64,000 nucleotides of DNA from Evansella caseinilytica. Lineage in GTDB: Bacteria > Bacillota > Bacilli > Bacillales > Salisediminibacteriaceae. Every line of letters begins with the position of its first letter. The first letter of the stretch is position 1. A program made the translations under genes and the position numbers. The stretch is from positions 117,956 through 181,955 of the forward strand of contig NZ_FNPI01000009.1 of assembly GCF_900107275.1 (NCBI RefSeq), in the 5' to 3' direction. The notes under the pieces are model-generated. The model worked only from the letters and a program-made list of their open reading frames with translations, made no database searches and had not been told where the DNA came from. Below, in pieces: positions 27,035 through 36,166 of the stretch.

Positions 27035-28123
27035 TTAAATCCCTCCTCCATCATTGTGTACGGATCTTTCTTCTTCCTTTATCGATCGGTATAAGCTGAT
27101 CGAACCAAACGTCGTCACAAAAATACTCATGACAATAAAGATAATGTACGGGTCAGGCAATAAAAGCAGATGGATCAGACTGTACGATATCACCAGCGCC
27201 ATCACCGGGGAGACGATCCAGACCTTGATAATTTTTTTTACGACGTTTTTTTGCCACAGCTGAAAGCCTTTTTCCGCGGTTCCCACCCCGACAATCGCTG
27301 ACGTTGTCGCCTGTGTTAGCGGCACCGGAATACCGAAAATCGATGCGATAATCACCAGCGTCCCCCCTGTCCCGGATACGATAATGCCTTGCAGCAGCGA
27401 AAGCGAGGTGATTTTTTTGCCGTTCGTCTCCAGCACTCTTCCTCCAAGGAGCAGGGCACCAAGCGCGACGAAAATTCCGCCCAGCCAGATTCCTGATGTT
27501 TCGTCGATAATACCGGCGCCGATCAGCGGCCCCACGGCATTCGCGACATTATTCATCCCTGCGGAAAAAGCTTCCAAAAGCCCTGTCAGGATCAGGAGAA
27601 TGGATAATCGCTTTTTCCATTTCCCTGTACTCTTTTTTCCTGACTCAGACCGGCGCTTTTCAAAAACGGTCGTGATTTTTTGAAAAACAAAAGCCATGCC
27701 GAAAGCAACGAGAGGGACAAGCAGCCAGAAGCTGACGATATAGAGCACATGATTGACATACAATGCTTGATAGGCAATGCCGACTCCAACGATGGAGCCG
27801 ATTGTCACTTCGCTTGTCGACAGTGGAATACCGATAATATTTGCGGTAAACAAGGTGAGCGCTGCGGAAAGCAGGATCACGAGAACCGTTTCCACGGATA
27901 AAATATTTGCCGGAATAATCCCCGCTCCGACGGTTTTCACCACCTCTCCACTTCCGATAACAGCTCCTGCCAATGCGGCAATCCCTACTAGGAACAAGGC
28001 AATGCGCTGCCTTTTGATTGCTCCGGCGCCATACACCGCCCCCATCGTTGCTGCCGCTCCGCTTGCCCCGATGTTCATTGCAAAAAATAGCGCAATGATA
28101 ATAACACAATACGTTAAAATCAT
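27035..28123 (-). CDS. cysP: Sulfate permease of the PiT family
   Basis: 362 residues with about ten transmembrane helices and the two inverted PiT repeats (FAMNIGASGAAATMG near the start and AFSAGMNNVANAVGPLI in the middle). B. subtilis CysP is a sulfate member of this phosphate-transporter family. First gene behind the S-box leader, so it feeds sulfate to sat. Substrate is inferred from the operon; sequence alone would not exclude phosphate. Confidence 0.94.
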   Translation of the reverse strand: MILTYCVIIIALFFAMNIGASGAAATMGAVYGAGAIKRQRIALFLVGIAALAGAVIGSGEVVKTVGAGIIPANILSVETVLVILLSAALTLFTANIIGIPLSTSEVTIGSIVGVGIAYQALYVNHVLYIVSFWLLVPLVAFGMAFVFQKITTVFEKRRSESGKKSTGKWKKRLSILLILTGLLEAFSAGMNNVANAVGPLIGAGIIDETSGIWLGGIFVALGALLLGGRVLETNGKKITSLSLLQGIIVSGTGGTLVIIASIFGIPVPLTQATTSAIVGVGTAEKGFQLWQKNVVKKIIKVWIVSPVMALVISYSLIHLLLLPDPYIIFIVMSIFVTTFGSISLYRSIKEEERSVHNDGGGI

Positions 28124-28230
28124 GGATATTCCACCACCTTTTTGATCGATTCAGCTTTCTTTTCATCAAAAGTAAGAATATATATCATTCTAATTAATCA
28201 TACCTTTTTACTAGGTATTTAGATTAAAAT

Positions 28231-28390
28231 AAAAAACGTCATATCTCTCACAGCAAGAGGACGACGTTTTCGTTTCTGGAATATGTCGATCCTCTTATCT
28301 TTCAGAATGGCTCTGCTGGATTTGGCACCGTACATACAGGTTGCCGAGATATCATAGGGCCAGGTCCCTCCATCTCTCTTGATAAGAGTT
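28231..28390 (-). promoter_or_regulatory. S-box (SAM-I) riboswitch with terminator, cysP leader
   Basis: On the minus strand: CTTATCAAGAGAGATGGAGG, CTGGCCC, TATGATA, GGCAACC, GGTGCCAAATCC and a closing AAGATAAGAGG (about 28390-28288). The terminator stem is AACGTCGTCCTCT against AGAGATATGACGTT followed by a T run (28270-28231). It places the sulfate operon under SAM control like the methionine operon. Confidence 0.96.
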
Positions 28391-28426
28391 CATATGTTTA
28401 TTAGTTGGTTTTTATTGTTAAATTGA

Positions 28427-28455
28427 ATTCTACATGACGAATGTATCGATGTCAA
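28427..28455 (-). promoter_or_regulatory. Sigma-A promoter of the sulfate operon
   Basis: TTGACA (28455-28450) and TAGAAT (28432-28427) on the minus strand are 17 bp apart, about 35 nt upstream of the S-box. Confidence 0.88.
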
Positions 28456-28504
28456 CCTGCTTTTTTCACAAATTTTCTCTGCGATCCTGCTTCTTTTTCT
28501 CTCA

Positions 28505-28548
28505 GTGTTTGTTCAAAAAGATCGCTTTTTATCTTTTTGAACAAACAC
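28505..28548. repeat. Palindromic repeat, family C (copy 2)
   Basis: Perfect 18-bp inverted arms, GTGTTTGTTCAAAAAGAT and its complement, around an 8-nt loop. Flanked by CGAAGCGATGAG, as at 7400 and, inverted, 32300. Confidence 0.92.
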
Positions 28549-28640
28549 GAAGCGATGAGTGGAGCCACCGCGTTCTTTAAGCATGGGAGAAGCGTGTTTT
28601 TTCTCCCATGCGGCGGTGAAGGCGAACCATCGCAACTAAA

Positions 28641-28782
28641 ACAAAAGGAGGACATCACAGCGGCAAGAAGGTCGAGGCGCGGCAGGATCGAGCAGCGGAG
28701 CGTACACCATACATACGTGAGCAGGGGAGGAGCAGCGCTAGCGTTGAGATTCGCAGGCTCTGTTTCCCGGACTTTTTGAACA
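28641..28782. repeat. Dispersed repeat family A, copy 2
   Basis: Begins CAAAAGGAGGACATCACAGC, runs through GCGTACACCATACATACGTG, and ends CCCGGACTTTTTGAACA. Nearly the same as the complement of 20134-20278. Confidence 0.88.
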
Positions 28783-29009
28783 TCCTCTATCATTAACAGC
28801 ATCGGTGTGGTCATGTTCAATATACGGTCTAATCGTCACAATTTCAATTGTTTCTCAATTTTTTTCGCGAATGTAAAAAAAACACTCCGTTACATCAATG
28901 AAACAAATCTCTGTTTTTGTCATTAAGAACAGGATTGTCAAAACGAATTTACTTCCTGTCTATCTCTATCTACAATGAACTCATGACATATCATTCGGAG
29001 GTGCAAGCG

Positions 29010-30344
29010 ATGACAAAAGGCTTAAAAATCGCAACTATCGGTGGCGGCTCCAGCTATACACCGGAGCTGGTAGAAGGCTTTATCAAGCGTTACGACGAAC
29101 TGCCGATTCGTGAGCTCTGGCTGGTGGATATTGAAGCCGGAAGAGAAAAAATGGAAATCGTCGGAAATCTGGCAAAACGGATGATCGCCAAAGCAGGTTT
29201 ACCAATTGAAGTACACTTGACACTTGATCGCCGTGCTGCCTTAAAGGATGCAGACTTCGTTACTACTCAGTTTCGCGTCGGATTACTGGAAGCCCGCGCC
29301 AAAGATGAGCGGATTCCGTTGAAATACGGAGTTCTGGGACAGGAAACGAATGGTCCCGGCGGGTTATTTAAAGGGCTTCGAACCATTCCCGTTATTTTAG
29401 ATATTTGTAAAGATATGGAGGAGTTATGTCCTGACGCCTGGTTAATCAATTTTACAAACCCGGCCGGCATGGTGACAGAAGCCGTTCTCCGCTATTCCAA
29501 TATCAAAAAAGTCGTCGGTTTATGCAACGTTCCCATCGGAATTGAGATGGGTGTAGCTAAATTATTGAATGTTGAGCATTCACGAATTCGCATTGATTTT
29601 GCTGGTTTAAACCACATGGTATACGGTCTCGACGTCTATCTGGACGGGGTCAGCGTGAAAGACGAAGTCATTGAAAAATTAACCGACCCTGCCAACAGCA
29701 GCTTCGTGAAAAATATCGAAGGCATCGGCTGGGAACCGGAGTTTATCAGAGCTTTAGGCGTGCTTACCTGCCCTTACCACATGTATTATTATAAGACGCG
29801 ACAAATGCTGGAAAAAGATATAAAAAATGCAGAAACGGAGGGAACACGCGCAGAGGTGGTCCAGAAGCTGGAAAAAGAATTATTTGAGCTTTACAAAGAC
29901 CCGGAATTAAATATCAAGCCACCGCAATTAGAAAAACGCGGCGGTGCATACTACTCCGACGCGGCTGTTCGCCTAATCACATCGATTTACACGGATAAGC
30001 GCGACATCCAACCGGTAAATACGGTAAACAACGGGGCAATAGCTGGTATTCCTACTGATTCTGCAGTGGAAGTCAGCTGCGTGATTACAAAGGACGGTCC
30101 AAAACCGCTTGCTGTCGGAGACCTGCCAGTTGCCGTCCGTGGTCTTGTCCAGCAAATCAAATCGTTCGAACGCATCGCTGCCGAAGCTGCCGTGACCGGT
30201 GATTATAATAGCGTCGTACTGGCGATGGCGATTAATCCATTAAGTCCGTCCGACACCATTTCCAAGCAGATCATTGATGAAATGATGGAAGCTCACAAGG
30301 AGCATTTACCGCAGTTTTTCACAAAAAAGGAACCAGTTTCTTAA
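29010..30344 (+). CDS. licH: GH4 6-phospho-beta-glucosidase (LicH/CelF type)
   Basis: 444 residues from the ATG at 29010 (GGAGGT 7 nt upstream). GH4 enzymes use NAD+ and Mn2+ in an oxidation-elimination mechanism on 6-phospho sugars in the cytoplasm. Visible: [14 protein letters not shown] (NAD site), [23 protein letters not shown] (metal-binding Cys) and FAGLNH (His). The beta-glucoside branch is suggested by [10 protein letters not shown] and the overall likeness to LicH; an alpha-specific enzyme is less likely. No PTS genes are next to it, so its phosphorylated substrate must come from elsewhere. TACAAT at 28971 may be its -10. Confidence 0.92.
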   Translation: MTKGLKIATIGGGSSYTPELVEGFIKRYDELPIRELWLVDIEAGREKMEIVGNLAKRMIAKAGLPIEVHLTLDRRAALKDADFVTTQFRVGLLEARAKDERIPLKYGVLGQETNGPGGLFKGLRTIPVILDICKDMEELCPDAWLINFTNPAGMVTEAVLRYSNIKKVVGLCNVPIGIEMGVAKLLNVEHSRIRIDFAGLNHMVYGLDVYLDGVSVKDEVIEKLTDPANSSFVKNIEGIGWEPEFIRALGVLTCPYHMYYYKTRQMLEKDIKNAETEGTRAEVVQKLEKELFELYKDPELNIKPPQLEKRGGAYYSDAAVRLITSIYTDKRDIQPVNTVNNGAIAGIPTDSAVEVSCVITKDGPKPLAVGDLPVAVRGLVQQIKSFERIAAEAAVTGDYNSVVLAMAINPLSPSDTISKQIIDEMMEAHKEHLPQFFTKKEPVS

Positions 30345-30737
30345 AGTGATTGATCAAAGGGAAGACATATCGGCAAGAATACAATAAGGTCGAGGCTGGC
30401 CTGGCAATCACGAACAGCGCAACGTATAGCATGTGAGCAGCGTTTGCGCTGTTTCTGAGCCCGCTTTTGAAGCATGTTCAAAAAGGTAATGACAATGGTT
30501 CCGCTCGCTGCGCCCCAATTCCGCCTAAGAGCTGCCCACGTCCTGCGTCTGCGGTTACTCGACGCAAATTGATTTGATGAAGCACATTCAGGTTGCATTT
30601 GTGGGCAACGGCGAAATGGCACATCCTGGTTCCAGAAAACCACTCACAGCCGGTCTGAAAAGAATGCATCGGCATCACTCATTGCTTTGTATTTGTTAAT
30701 AATGATTAAAAGCGATTTTTTTGAACAAACACTTTTG
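30345..30737. repeat. Degenerate A, B and C repeats behind licH
   Basis: 30345-30476 is a decayed family A copy (GGAAGACATATCGGCAAGAA, GAACAGCGCAACGTA). 30475-30680 is a family B copy (TGTTCAAAAAGGTAATGAC, CCAATTCCGCCTAA, TACTCGACGCAAATTGA, GAATGCATCGGC). 30690-30737 is an imperfect C palindrome. The group fills most of the 753-nt gap to 31097. Confidence 0.7.
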
Positions 30738-31097
30738 TTATGTTATCCTCATGAAATCTACTTGAGGACATTCGACAGCGCTTCCGAACCGGTTTTGTCC
30801 TCATGAACACTTCTTGAGGACGTTTGGCGCCGGTTAGGAGCCAGTTTTCAAGCATGATTAGCTCCTAGTCGTTACCGGCCGACGGCTTCGAAACTCTTTT
30901 CGGACACGATTGGCACTTATTCGTTATCTTCCGGCGCCTTCACAACTCTTTTCAGACACGATGAACCTCTTTTCGTTACCTTTCTGCCACTCCAGTTTTC
31001 AATTGAGCACATTAACCATTGTTGAAGAAAGTGCAGCCGGAACGAACTACATGCCTGTGTTCGCTCCCTCTGCCCACCCCACTGTATGCTTAATAGA
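30738..31097. other. Intergenic region, 360 nt
   Basis: No gene seen. Two loose copies of a CTTTTC(G/A)GACACGAT unit (about 30896 and 30950), each followed by TTCGTTA, and two of TGAGGAC (30760, 30815) suggest decayed repeats. Confidence 0.4.
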
Positions 31098-31505
31098 TTA
31101 TGTAACGGAAAAAGCTCTCGAAGATTTTTCCTTTAGGGAAAGAAATTTTTTGTACTCTTTCGCCGCTTTCATGAACAGTTCTTTGTTTTTGCAATCCAAC
31201 GCCTGGTCTATCTGGTACTTTAAACAACAGTATTCCAGTTCCAATTCTATCAAGGTATAAATTTTCTTTTCCTGGATCGCTTTTTCCAGCTGCTGAATGG
31301 AAATGTACACCGTTTCCTTGCTATTAATCGTTATCATCACATACCAGCCGATGCCGATAATGTATTTCCCCTGATCCATAACCTCCAGCAAATCGCCCTG
31401 ACGCATTTCCTGAAAACTGCGAACTGCATTTTCTTTACTATTTCCGTAATACAAACACTCCAATAAGAACCTTTCAGGTACAGAAACCATGAAAAATGTA
31501 CTCAT
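31098..31505 (-). CDS. IDEAL-domain protein
   Basis: 135 residues, GGAGG before the ATG. The C-terminal part, LKYQIDQALDCKNKELFMKA (about residues 93-115), fits the IDEAL domain (named for its I-D-E-A-L motif; here IDQAL), a short helical module in Bacillales proteins such as YpiB. The N-terminal 80 residues are a mixed alpha/beta region of unknown type. Cytoplasmic, no membrane helix. It is alone between repeat clusters. IDEAL proteins are often linked to Clp/MecA or regulatory binding, but no role can be assigned here. Confidence 0.8.
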   Translation of the reverse strand: MSTFFMVSVPERFLLECLYYGNSKENAVRSFQEMRQGDLLEVMDQGKYIIGIGWYVMITINSKETVYISIQQLEKAIQEKKIYTLIELELEYCCLKYQIDQALDCKNKELFMKAAKEYKKFLSLKEKSSRAFSVT

Positions 31506-31605
31506 TAATCCTCCTCGTCCCTAGATCATATTTAGCCTAACTAATTCATCTTATGATCTTCCTGCCACGTCCTATTTCCTCGTTTTCACATGCTTATCAT
31601 GTTCT

Positions 31606-31749
31606 TTTCAAAAGGAGGACATCACAGCGGCAAAAAGGGCGAGGTGCGGCCGTCGCGAACAGCGCAGCGTACACAGTACGTACGTGAGCAGTGAAGCAAC
31701 AAGGCAACGATGAGACTCACCGGCGCTATCTCCCAAACTTTTTGAACAT
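31606..31749. repeat. Dispersed repeat family A, copy 4
   Basis: AAAAGGAGGACATCACAGCG at the left, GCGTACACAGTACGTACGTG in the middle, CAAACTTTTTGAACATCCAC at the right. Same orientation as 28641-28782. Confidence 0.88.
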
Positions 31750-31896
31750 CCACTTAATATCGTTGTCCAAAAAGGACATCACAAAGATTCATACCATTTT
31801 TTAACCATTCAAAAGAATACGCAAACAAAGCCGGGCGTTCGCCCAGCTTGTCAGAAAAAAACGGAAAGTAGCAACGGTGTTTTCGCTATTAGAGTC

Positions 31897-32300
31897 TGTT
31901 CAAAAAGGCAATGGTTCCGCACGATGCGCCCAATTCCGCCTAAGTGCTGCCCACGCCTGCATCTGCGGTTACTCGACGCAAATTGACTCGATGAAGCACA
32001 TTCAAGTTGCATTTGTGAGCAACGGCGGAATGTCGCCATCCTTCAATTCCGCCTAAAAACCGCTCACGTCCAATGTCGCCATCCTTCAATTCCGCTTAAG
32101 TACCACTCACGTTCTGTGAGTAACAGCGGAATGTCGTCATCCTGACTCTAAGAAAAACACTCACGTCCGGCTTGAAAAGAATGCATCGGCTCCTCTCATT
32201 GTCTCTTCCTCTGCCAGTATTGCTCTGACGTCTGTCCAAGTGCCATCGCGCGCGATGACACGATGAGACAGTTCGCAGTGTCTCAGTGAAGAATGGCTCG
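31897..32300. repeat. Long family B repeat
   Basis: Begins TGTTCAAAAAGGCAATGGTT and carries CCAATTCCGCCTAAG, TACTCGACGCAAATTGA and GAATGCATCGGC, all shared with 30475-30680. Inside it GTCGCCATCCTTCAATTCCG occurs twice (about 32032 and 32071). Short relatives lie at 7440, 41648 and 56724. Confidence 0.85.
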
Positions 32301-32307
32301 TTGCTTC

Positions 32308-32351
32308 GTGTTTGTTCAAAAAGATAAAAACCGATCTTTTTGAACAAACAC
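32308..32351. repeat. Palindromic repeat, family C (copy 3)
   Basis: Perfect 18-bp arms identical to copy 2, loop AAAAACCG. It lies 46 nt after the cupin stop and may also act as a weak end-of-operon hairpin, although no T run follows on the minus strand. Confidence 0.9.
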
Positions 32352-32397
32352 TATTAAAAAAAAGCCTGATAACGTCCTTTCCTGTTGCAGGAAGAAC

Positions 32398-32736
32398 TCA
32401 ACCGCCTGTTTCTTCGGCAACTTTATTTTTTTTCAAGAAAACATATAGGCTTGCTTTTCCATCCCCGGTGTTGGTAAATGCGAACAGCTCCTCGCCGGTT
32501 ACATGGACCATATCTCCAGCGGAAACCTTAGCCTGTTCGTTATCTGCCTGCACCATTCCTGAGCCTTCTATTACAATAAGATAAACCTCTGCTCCTGGAT
32601 GCCTGTGCAATGGCACGCCCTGTCCGGGCAGGAAATTCAGCCGATAAGCATCCATTTCCCCTTGTTTAAAAAGAAGCAGCTTTTTGAATTTGCTGTCACT
32701 GAATTCTTGGTAAGAGCTGTTGGCAATCTGTTTCAT
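32398..32736 (-). CDS. Single-domain cupin
   Basis: 112 residues. Cupin motif 1 is PLHRHPGAEVYLIVIEGSG (two His and a Glu as metal ligands) and motif 2 is GDMVHVTGEELFAFTN. This is the size of small metal-binding or sensory cupins. GGAGGG precedes the ATG. Last gene of the five-gene operon, 20 nt after the methyltransferase. A metal-binding role fits the Fur box at the operon front, but the substrate is unknown. Confidence 0.88.
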   Translation of the reverse strand: MKQIANSSYQEFSDSKFKKLLLFKQGEMDAYRLNFLPGQGVPLHRHPGAEVYLIVIEGSGMVQADNEQAKVSAGDMVHVTGEELFAFTNTGDGKASLYVFLKKNKVAEETGG

Positions 32737-32756
32737 CCTTCACCCTCCAATCATCA

Positions 32757-33518
32757 TTATTTGACGGAATGAACGGTACAGTAACCGAAAATATCCGTAT
32801 TTTCATAAAAAAACGATGCCATGTCTAAAAATCTTGAGCTTGTCTCATCGGAGCGGGAAGCATTCTCCAAGATGGCGATGGCCCCTTTCCACCCCTCATC
32901 GCGAATCAAGCCGTCCAACGACAATAAGCTCATATTGCCTGTAAATACAGCTGATTTTTCAAAAGGAACGGTCGCATAAAGCTGTTGCCATTCCGTTACG
33001 GACAGCGGCTTGGCCATCATATTTAACATTTTCCAAAACCGATTCATGATTCCTTCCGGCGGCGGCATTTTTAAAGTAACGTCATGTGTTCCAAGCTTTC
33101 CTCCCGGTTTCAACACACGGTAGTACTCCTGCAGCGCTGTTTCCTTGTCTTTATCCGGCAGCATCGTCAGCATCGCTTCATTGATAACCGCATCGAACGT
33201 CTCGTTTTCAAAAGGCAGCTTCCGCGCATCCCCCATTTGCAAAACGATGTTATCTTCCAGACCGGCAGCGCGGACATTGGCCGTTGCCTTTTCCAGACTC
33301 GGACCGTGAATGTCAACACCGTACACCTTGCAGCCGTAAGTTTTCACTAACTGAATCGCAGTGGTGCCCATATTCGGGGCTACCTCCAAAACGGTCGAGT
33401 TTTCGTTCAAATCAAGGTGTTCGATGATCCGTTCTGTCGCCTGCTTTCCGCCTGGACGAAGCATTTTTTTGCCCAAGCTTGCCAAAAATAAATGTCCCTG
33501 CATTTTTAATGGATTCAT
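32757..33518 (-). CDS. Class I SAM-dependent methyltransferase
   Basis: 253 residues. Motif I is present in a changed form, VLEVAPNMGTTAIQL (about 41-55), followed by YGVDIHGPSLEKA (motif II acid), GDARKLPFENETFDAV and the LKPGGKLG post-motif. The C-terminal 90 residues are helical and probably bind the substrate. It follows the ABC ATPase gene by 75 nt and precedes the cupin gene. The acceptor is unknown; the context suggests a small imported molecule rather than DNA or RNA. Confidence 0.88.
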   Translation of the reverse strand: MNPLKMQGHLFLASLGKKMLRPGGKQATERIIEHLDLNENSTVLEVAPNMGTTAIQLVKTYGCKVYGVDIHGPSLEKATANVRAAGLEDNIVLQMGDARKLPFENETFDAVINEAMLTMLPDKDKETALQEYYRVLKPGGKLGTHDVTLKMPPPEGIMNRFWKMLNMMAKPLSVTEWQQLYATVPFEKSAVFTGNMSLLSLDGLIRDEGWKGAIAILENASRSDETSSRFLDMASFFYENTDIFGYCTVHSVK

Positions 33519-33593
33519 TGATTATCTCTCCCTGCGTATTTAAATCTTTTCTTCCATCGTTAACTGCCGCTGTCCGAAGAGCGGAGCGCTGCA

Positions 33594-34313
33594 CTATATT
33601 TCGTTGGCCAGCTTCATTTGCAGCAGTAAATGCTCACTGATTCCCTTCAGATAAGCCTGCTCGTCTTCCGCATTTCGCTTAGGCAGCGGAGTATGAACGA
33701 AGCACTGACATTGAACCGCTACCGGCCGGCCGTGAAAAACGAGAATTTGCTGGCCGACAGCAATTGCTTCCGCCACATCATGGGTCACGTAAACAACCGT
33801 CGGCTGATACCTGTCCCAAAGTGTCAGCAGCAGCTCGTGGATTTCCATTTTCTTGACGACATCCAGGCCCTGCAGCGGTTCATCCAGCAAAAGAATATCC
33901 GGCTTGCCAACGAAGGCGCGGGCGATGGCAGCCCGCTGTTTCATCCCGCCGCTTAGTTCGTGGGGAAATGAATGTTTTTCTGCCGTTAGTCCAACCTGCT
34001 CAAGAATATCTGTGATGCGCTCCTCCCGCTCTGCTTTGGAAAGCTTATTTAACAGGACGTATTCCACGTTCTCAAAAACCGTTTTCCAAGGCAGCAGCCT
34101 CGGTTCCTGGAACAGATAGCTCACGCGCTTTTGATTCCCTTCGATCGTACCGTTTTCCACCTGATATATCCTTGCTATCAGCTTCAGCAACGTCGTTTTT
34201 CCAACCCCGGAATTACCCAATATGCAAGTAATTTCCTTCTCCGGCAAATAAATCGAGAAATCGTTAAAAATCGGTTTTTTGCCGTGAGAAAACGTGATCC
34301 CGTTTATTTGCAT
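33594..34313 (-). CDS. ABC transporter ATP-binding protein (SsuB/TauB type)
   Basis: 239 residues. Walker A GNSGVGKTT (near 33), Q-loop LFQEPRLLPW, signature LSGGMKQR, Walker B ILLLDEP, H-loop YVTHD. PWKTVFENVE is typical of the nitrate/sulfonate/taurine branch. It overlaps the permease gene by 10 nt. Drives import of the substrate of the lipoprotein at 35046. Confidence 0.94.
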   Translation of the reverse strand: MQINGITFSHGKKPIFNDFSIYLPEKEITCILGNSGVGKTTLLKLIARIYQVENGTIEGNQKRVSYLFQEPRLLPWKTVFENVEYVLLNKLSKAEREERITDILEQVGLTAEKHSFPHELSGGMKQRAAIARAFVGKPDILLLDEPLQGLDVVKKMEIHELLLTLWDRYQPTVVYVTHDVAEAIAVGQQILVFHGRPVAVQCQCFVHTPLPKRNAEDEQAYLKGISEHLLLQMKLANEI

Positions 34314-35071
34314 TTGCTCATCTTCCCCACCGTCGTTTTATCGCTAAGCATTTGAAAAAGCTGCTCGCAGGTGACGCCTACAATCACCATCGTCAACGTC
34401 CAGGCTAATACTTCGCTTGTTTCCAGCTGCAGCCGCGCCAGCCCAAGGGAAGCGCCGACACCGCTGTTGCTGCTCAGCAATTCCGCCATGACAATCGTTT
34501 TCCAGCTGATTCCGATGCAGATGCTGATTGCCGAAGAAATAAACGGCCATAGGGATGGAAGATATACATCCAGCAGCTGGCGATGCCGTTTCACTTGAAA
34601 AATTTCCGACATTTCCAGCAATTCCTTGCTCACTTGATTGATTCCGTGCGCGGCATTAAAAAAGAAAATCGGAAAGGTGGCAATCATTACGACGAAAATC
34701 GGTGCTCCGCCGCCCAGTCCCATCCAAATGATCGCCAAAATAATCCAAGAAATCGGCGGGATTGTCTGAACAATGGTAATGATCGGTTTCACAAATAAAT
34801 ACAGGTTTTTCGTTTTCCCGATCATCGCTCCCGCGACCGTTCCCACCATCAAGGAAATCGTGAAGGCAAGTAGTACGCGACGCAGCGTAACCACCAGCTC
34901 GCCCAGGAGCTTGCCTTCACGGAACAGCGACAAGGCTTTCCCTGCCGTCTCCGCCGGACTTGGCAGAATGATCGGCGGATAGAACAAGGATGCGATCCAC
35001 CAGATGAAAAGCAGCGTCACTATTGCAGAAAGAGTAACCCACTTGTCATTCTTGGAAGTAGAACCCTTCAT
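34304..35071 (-). CDS. ABC transporter permease (SsuC type)
   Basis: 255 residues with about six membrane helices. The EAA-like loop is FFFNAAHGINQVSKELLEMSEIFQVKRHRQLLDVYLPSLWP. The N-terminal WWIASLFYPPIILPSPAETAGKA is characteristic of SsuC/TauC/ThiX permeases. Overlaps the binding-protein gene by 26 nt and the ATPase gene by 10 nt. Confidence 0.94.
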   Translation of the reverse strand: MKGSTSKNDKWVTLSAIVTLLFIWWIASLFYPPIILPSPAETAGKALSLFREGKLLGELVVTLRRVLLAFTISLMVGTVAGAMIGKTKNLYLFVKPIITIVQTIPPISWIILAIIWMGLGGGAPIFVVMIATFPIFFFNAAHGINQVSKELLEMSEIFQVKRHRQLLDVYLPSLWPFISSAISICIGISWKTIVMAELLSSNSGVGASLGLARLQLETSEVLAWTLTMVIVGVTCEQLFQMLSDKTTVGKMSKCK

Positions 35072-36089
35072 CAGGAAGCTGGCCTCCTATTGCATCGGGC
35101 TGAGAATCGAATAGCACCTCAAAATACTGCTCAATGACCGGCTTGGCATCAAGCGCCGCCACCGACATGATCTTCATATGATTTAATGCTGTCTCGATAA
35201 GCGGCTGCTTCATGCCGATCGCTTCTTCCGCAAGCGCAGCTGCTTTTTCCGGCTCTGCGTGCAACAAGTCAATGGCTTCTTGATAGCTTTGTAAAAACTG
35301 CTCCACAGCTTGCGGATTTTCCGCTGCAAACTCGCTGTTGACGATGATTCCGGCCTGCGGCAAATCCATTCCATACAATGTTTCCCATGCTGCTTGGAAA
35401 TCGATAACCTGTACAAAGTCTCCCTGCAGTTGGCTGCGGGCAGCGCTCAATGCCGGCTCAGGAAGCACGGCATGCTTCACCTTGCCGCCTAGCAGCAATT
35501 GCGATATTTCCGCCGGCGTCGAATAGTGTACAGTCACTTTATCCGTTAGTCCATCCTGATCCAGGAAATGTTGAAATAATATATCCGGCGGTCCGCTTTG
35601 ATGCGAGACATAAATTTCTTCGTTTTCCAAGTCTTCCAGAGTGGCAACTTCCGGATCAACAGAAACTAAATATATTGTCCCCCACGTGTTCACATCAATC
35701 AGTTGAACCGGCAGCCCTTTGGCATGAAGGTTCGCGGCAACATTCAGCGGGACGGCGGCAAAATCCGCCTCATTGCCTTGCACGGCGGCTAACAGCTGCT
35801 CGATGGTGTCCCACGTGCTGATTTCAAGTGCAGGTCCGGCCACAGTTCCTTCCTCCATCAGAAGCGCCGGAAGCAACGGCGCTGATTTCGGCGCTAAAAA
35901 TGTAAAAGTCTGCTCTCCGTGATCTGCTGCATCGTCACCGCTTTCTGCCATATCCTCCCCCTGCTGTTCCTGCGCTGCCGTACCGTCGTCAGTCTTCTCC
36001 TTGACCTCTCCCTCTTCACCTGTTGCATTGCAAGCAGCTAAAAGAAAGAAGCAGCATGCAAGCAAGAGACATTTTGCTATTTTTGTCAT
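35046..36089 (-). CDS. NMT1/SsuA-like substrate-binding lipoprotein
   Basis: 347 residues. Signal peptide with lipobox LLAAC (lipidated Cys near residue 20), an acidic Glu/Asp-rich spacer to about 60, then an NMT1/THI5-like periplasmic-binding fold (SAPLLPALLMEEG, ADFAAVPLNVAANLHAKG). This family binds small anions, sulfonates or thiamine precursors. Here a Fur box lies just before the ribosome site (GAAGGAG), so the cargo is more likely iron-related. First gene of the transporter-methyltransferase-cupin operon. Actual ligand unknown. Confidence 0.93.
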   Translation of the reverse strand: MTKIAKCLLLACCFFLLAACNATGEEGEVKEKTDDGTAAQEQQGEDMAESGDDAADHGEQTFTFLAPKSAPLLPALLMEEGTVAGPALEISTWDTIEQLLAAVQGNEADFAAVPLNVAANLHAKGLPVQLIDVNTWGTIYLVSVDPEVATLEDLENEEIYVSHQSGPPDILFQHFLDQDGLTDKVTVHYSTPAEISQLLLGGKVKHAVLPEPALSAARSQLQGDFVQVIDFQAAWETLYGMDLPQAGIIVNSEFAAENPQAVEQFLQSYQEAIDLLHAEPEKAAALAEEAIGMKQPLIETALNHMKIMSVAALDAKPVIEQYFEVLFDSQPDAIGGQLPDEGFYFQE

Positions 36090-36112
36090 CGAACACGCTC
36101 CTTCGCTTTAGT

Positions 36113-36131
36113 TGAAAATGATTATCATTCA
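36113..36131. promoter_or_regulatory. Fur box before the ABC-methyltransferase-cupin operon
   Basis: TGAAAATGATTATCA matches the 7-1-7 Fur site TGATAAT-N-ATTATCA with one mismatch, and 15 of 19 positions of the classical 19-bp box. It lies 24 nt before the start codon, where bound Fur would block transcription under iron-replete conditions. The match is seen; the regulation is inferred. Confidence 0.82.
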
Positions 36132-36166
36132 CAATTAAAATCGTACCGGCGGCAGCTCCATTTGTA

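Noticed and set aside
28441..28820. Frames on both strands over 28441-28820
   Set aside because: They translate repeat families A and C; similar peptides appear at other copies only because the DNA repeats.
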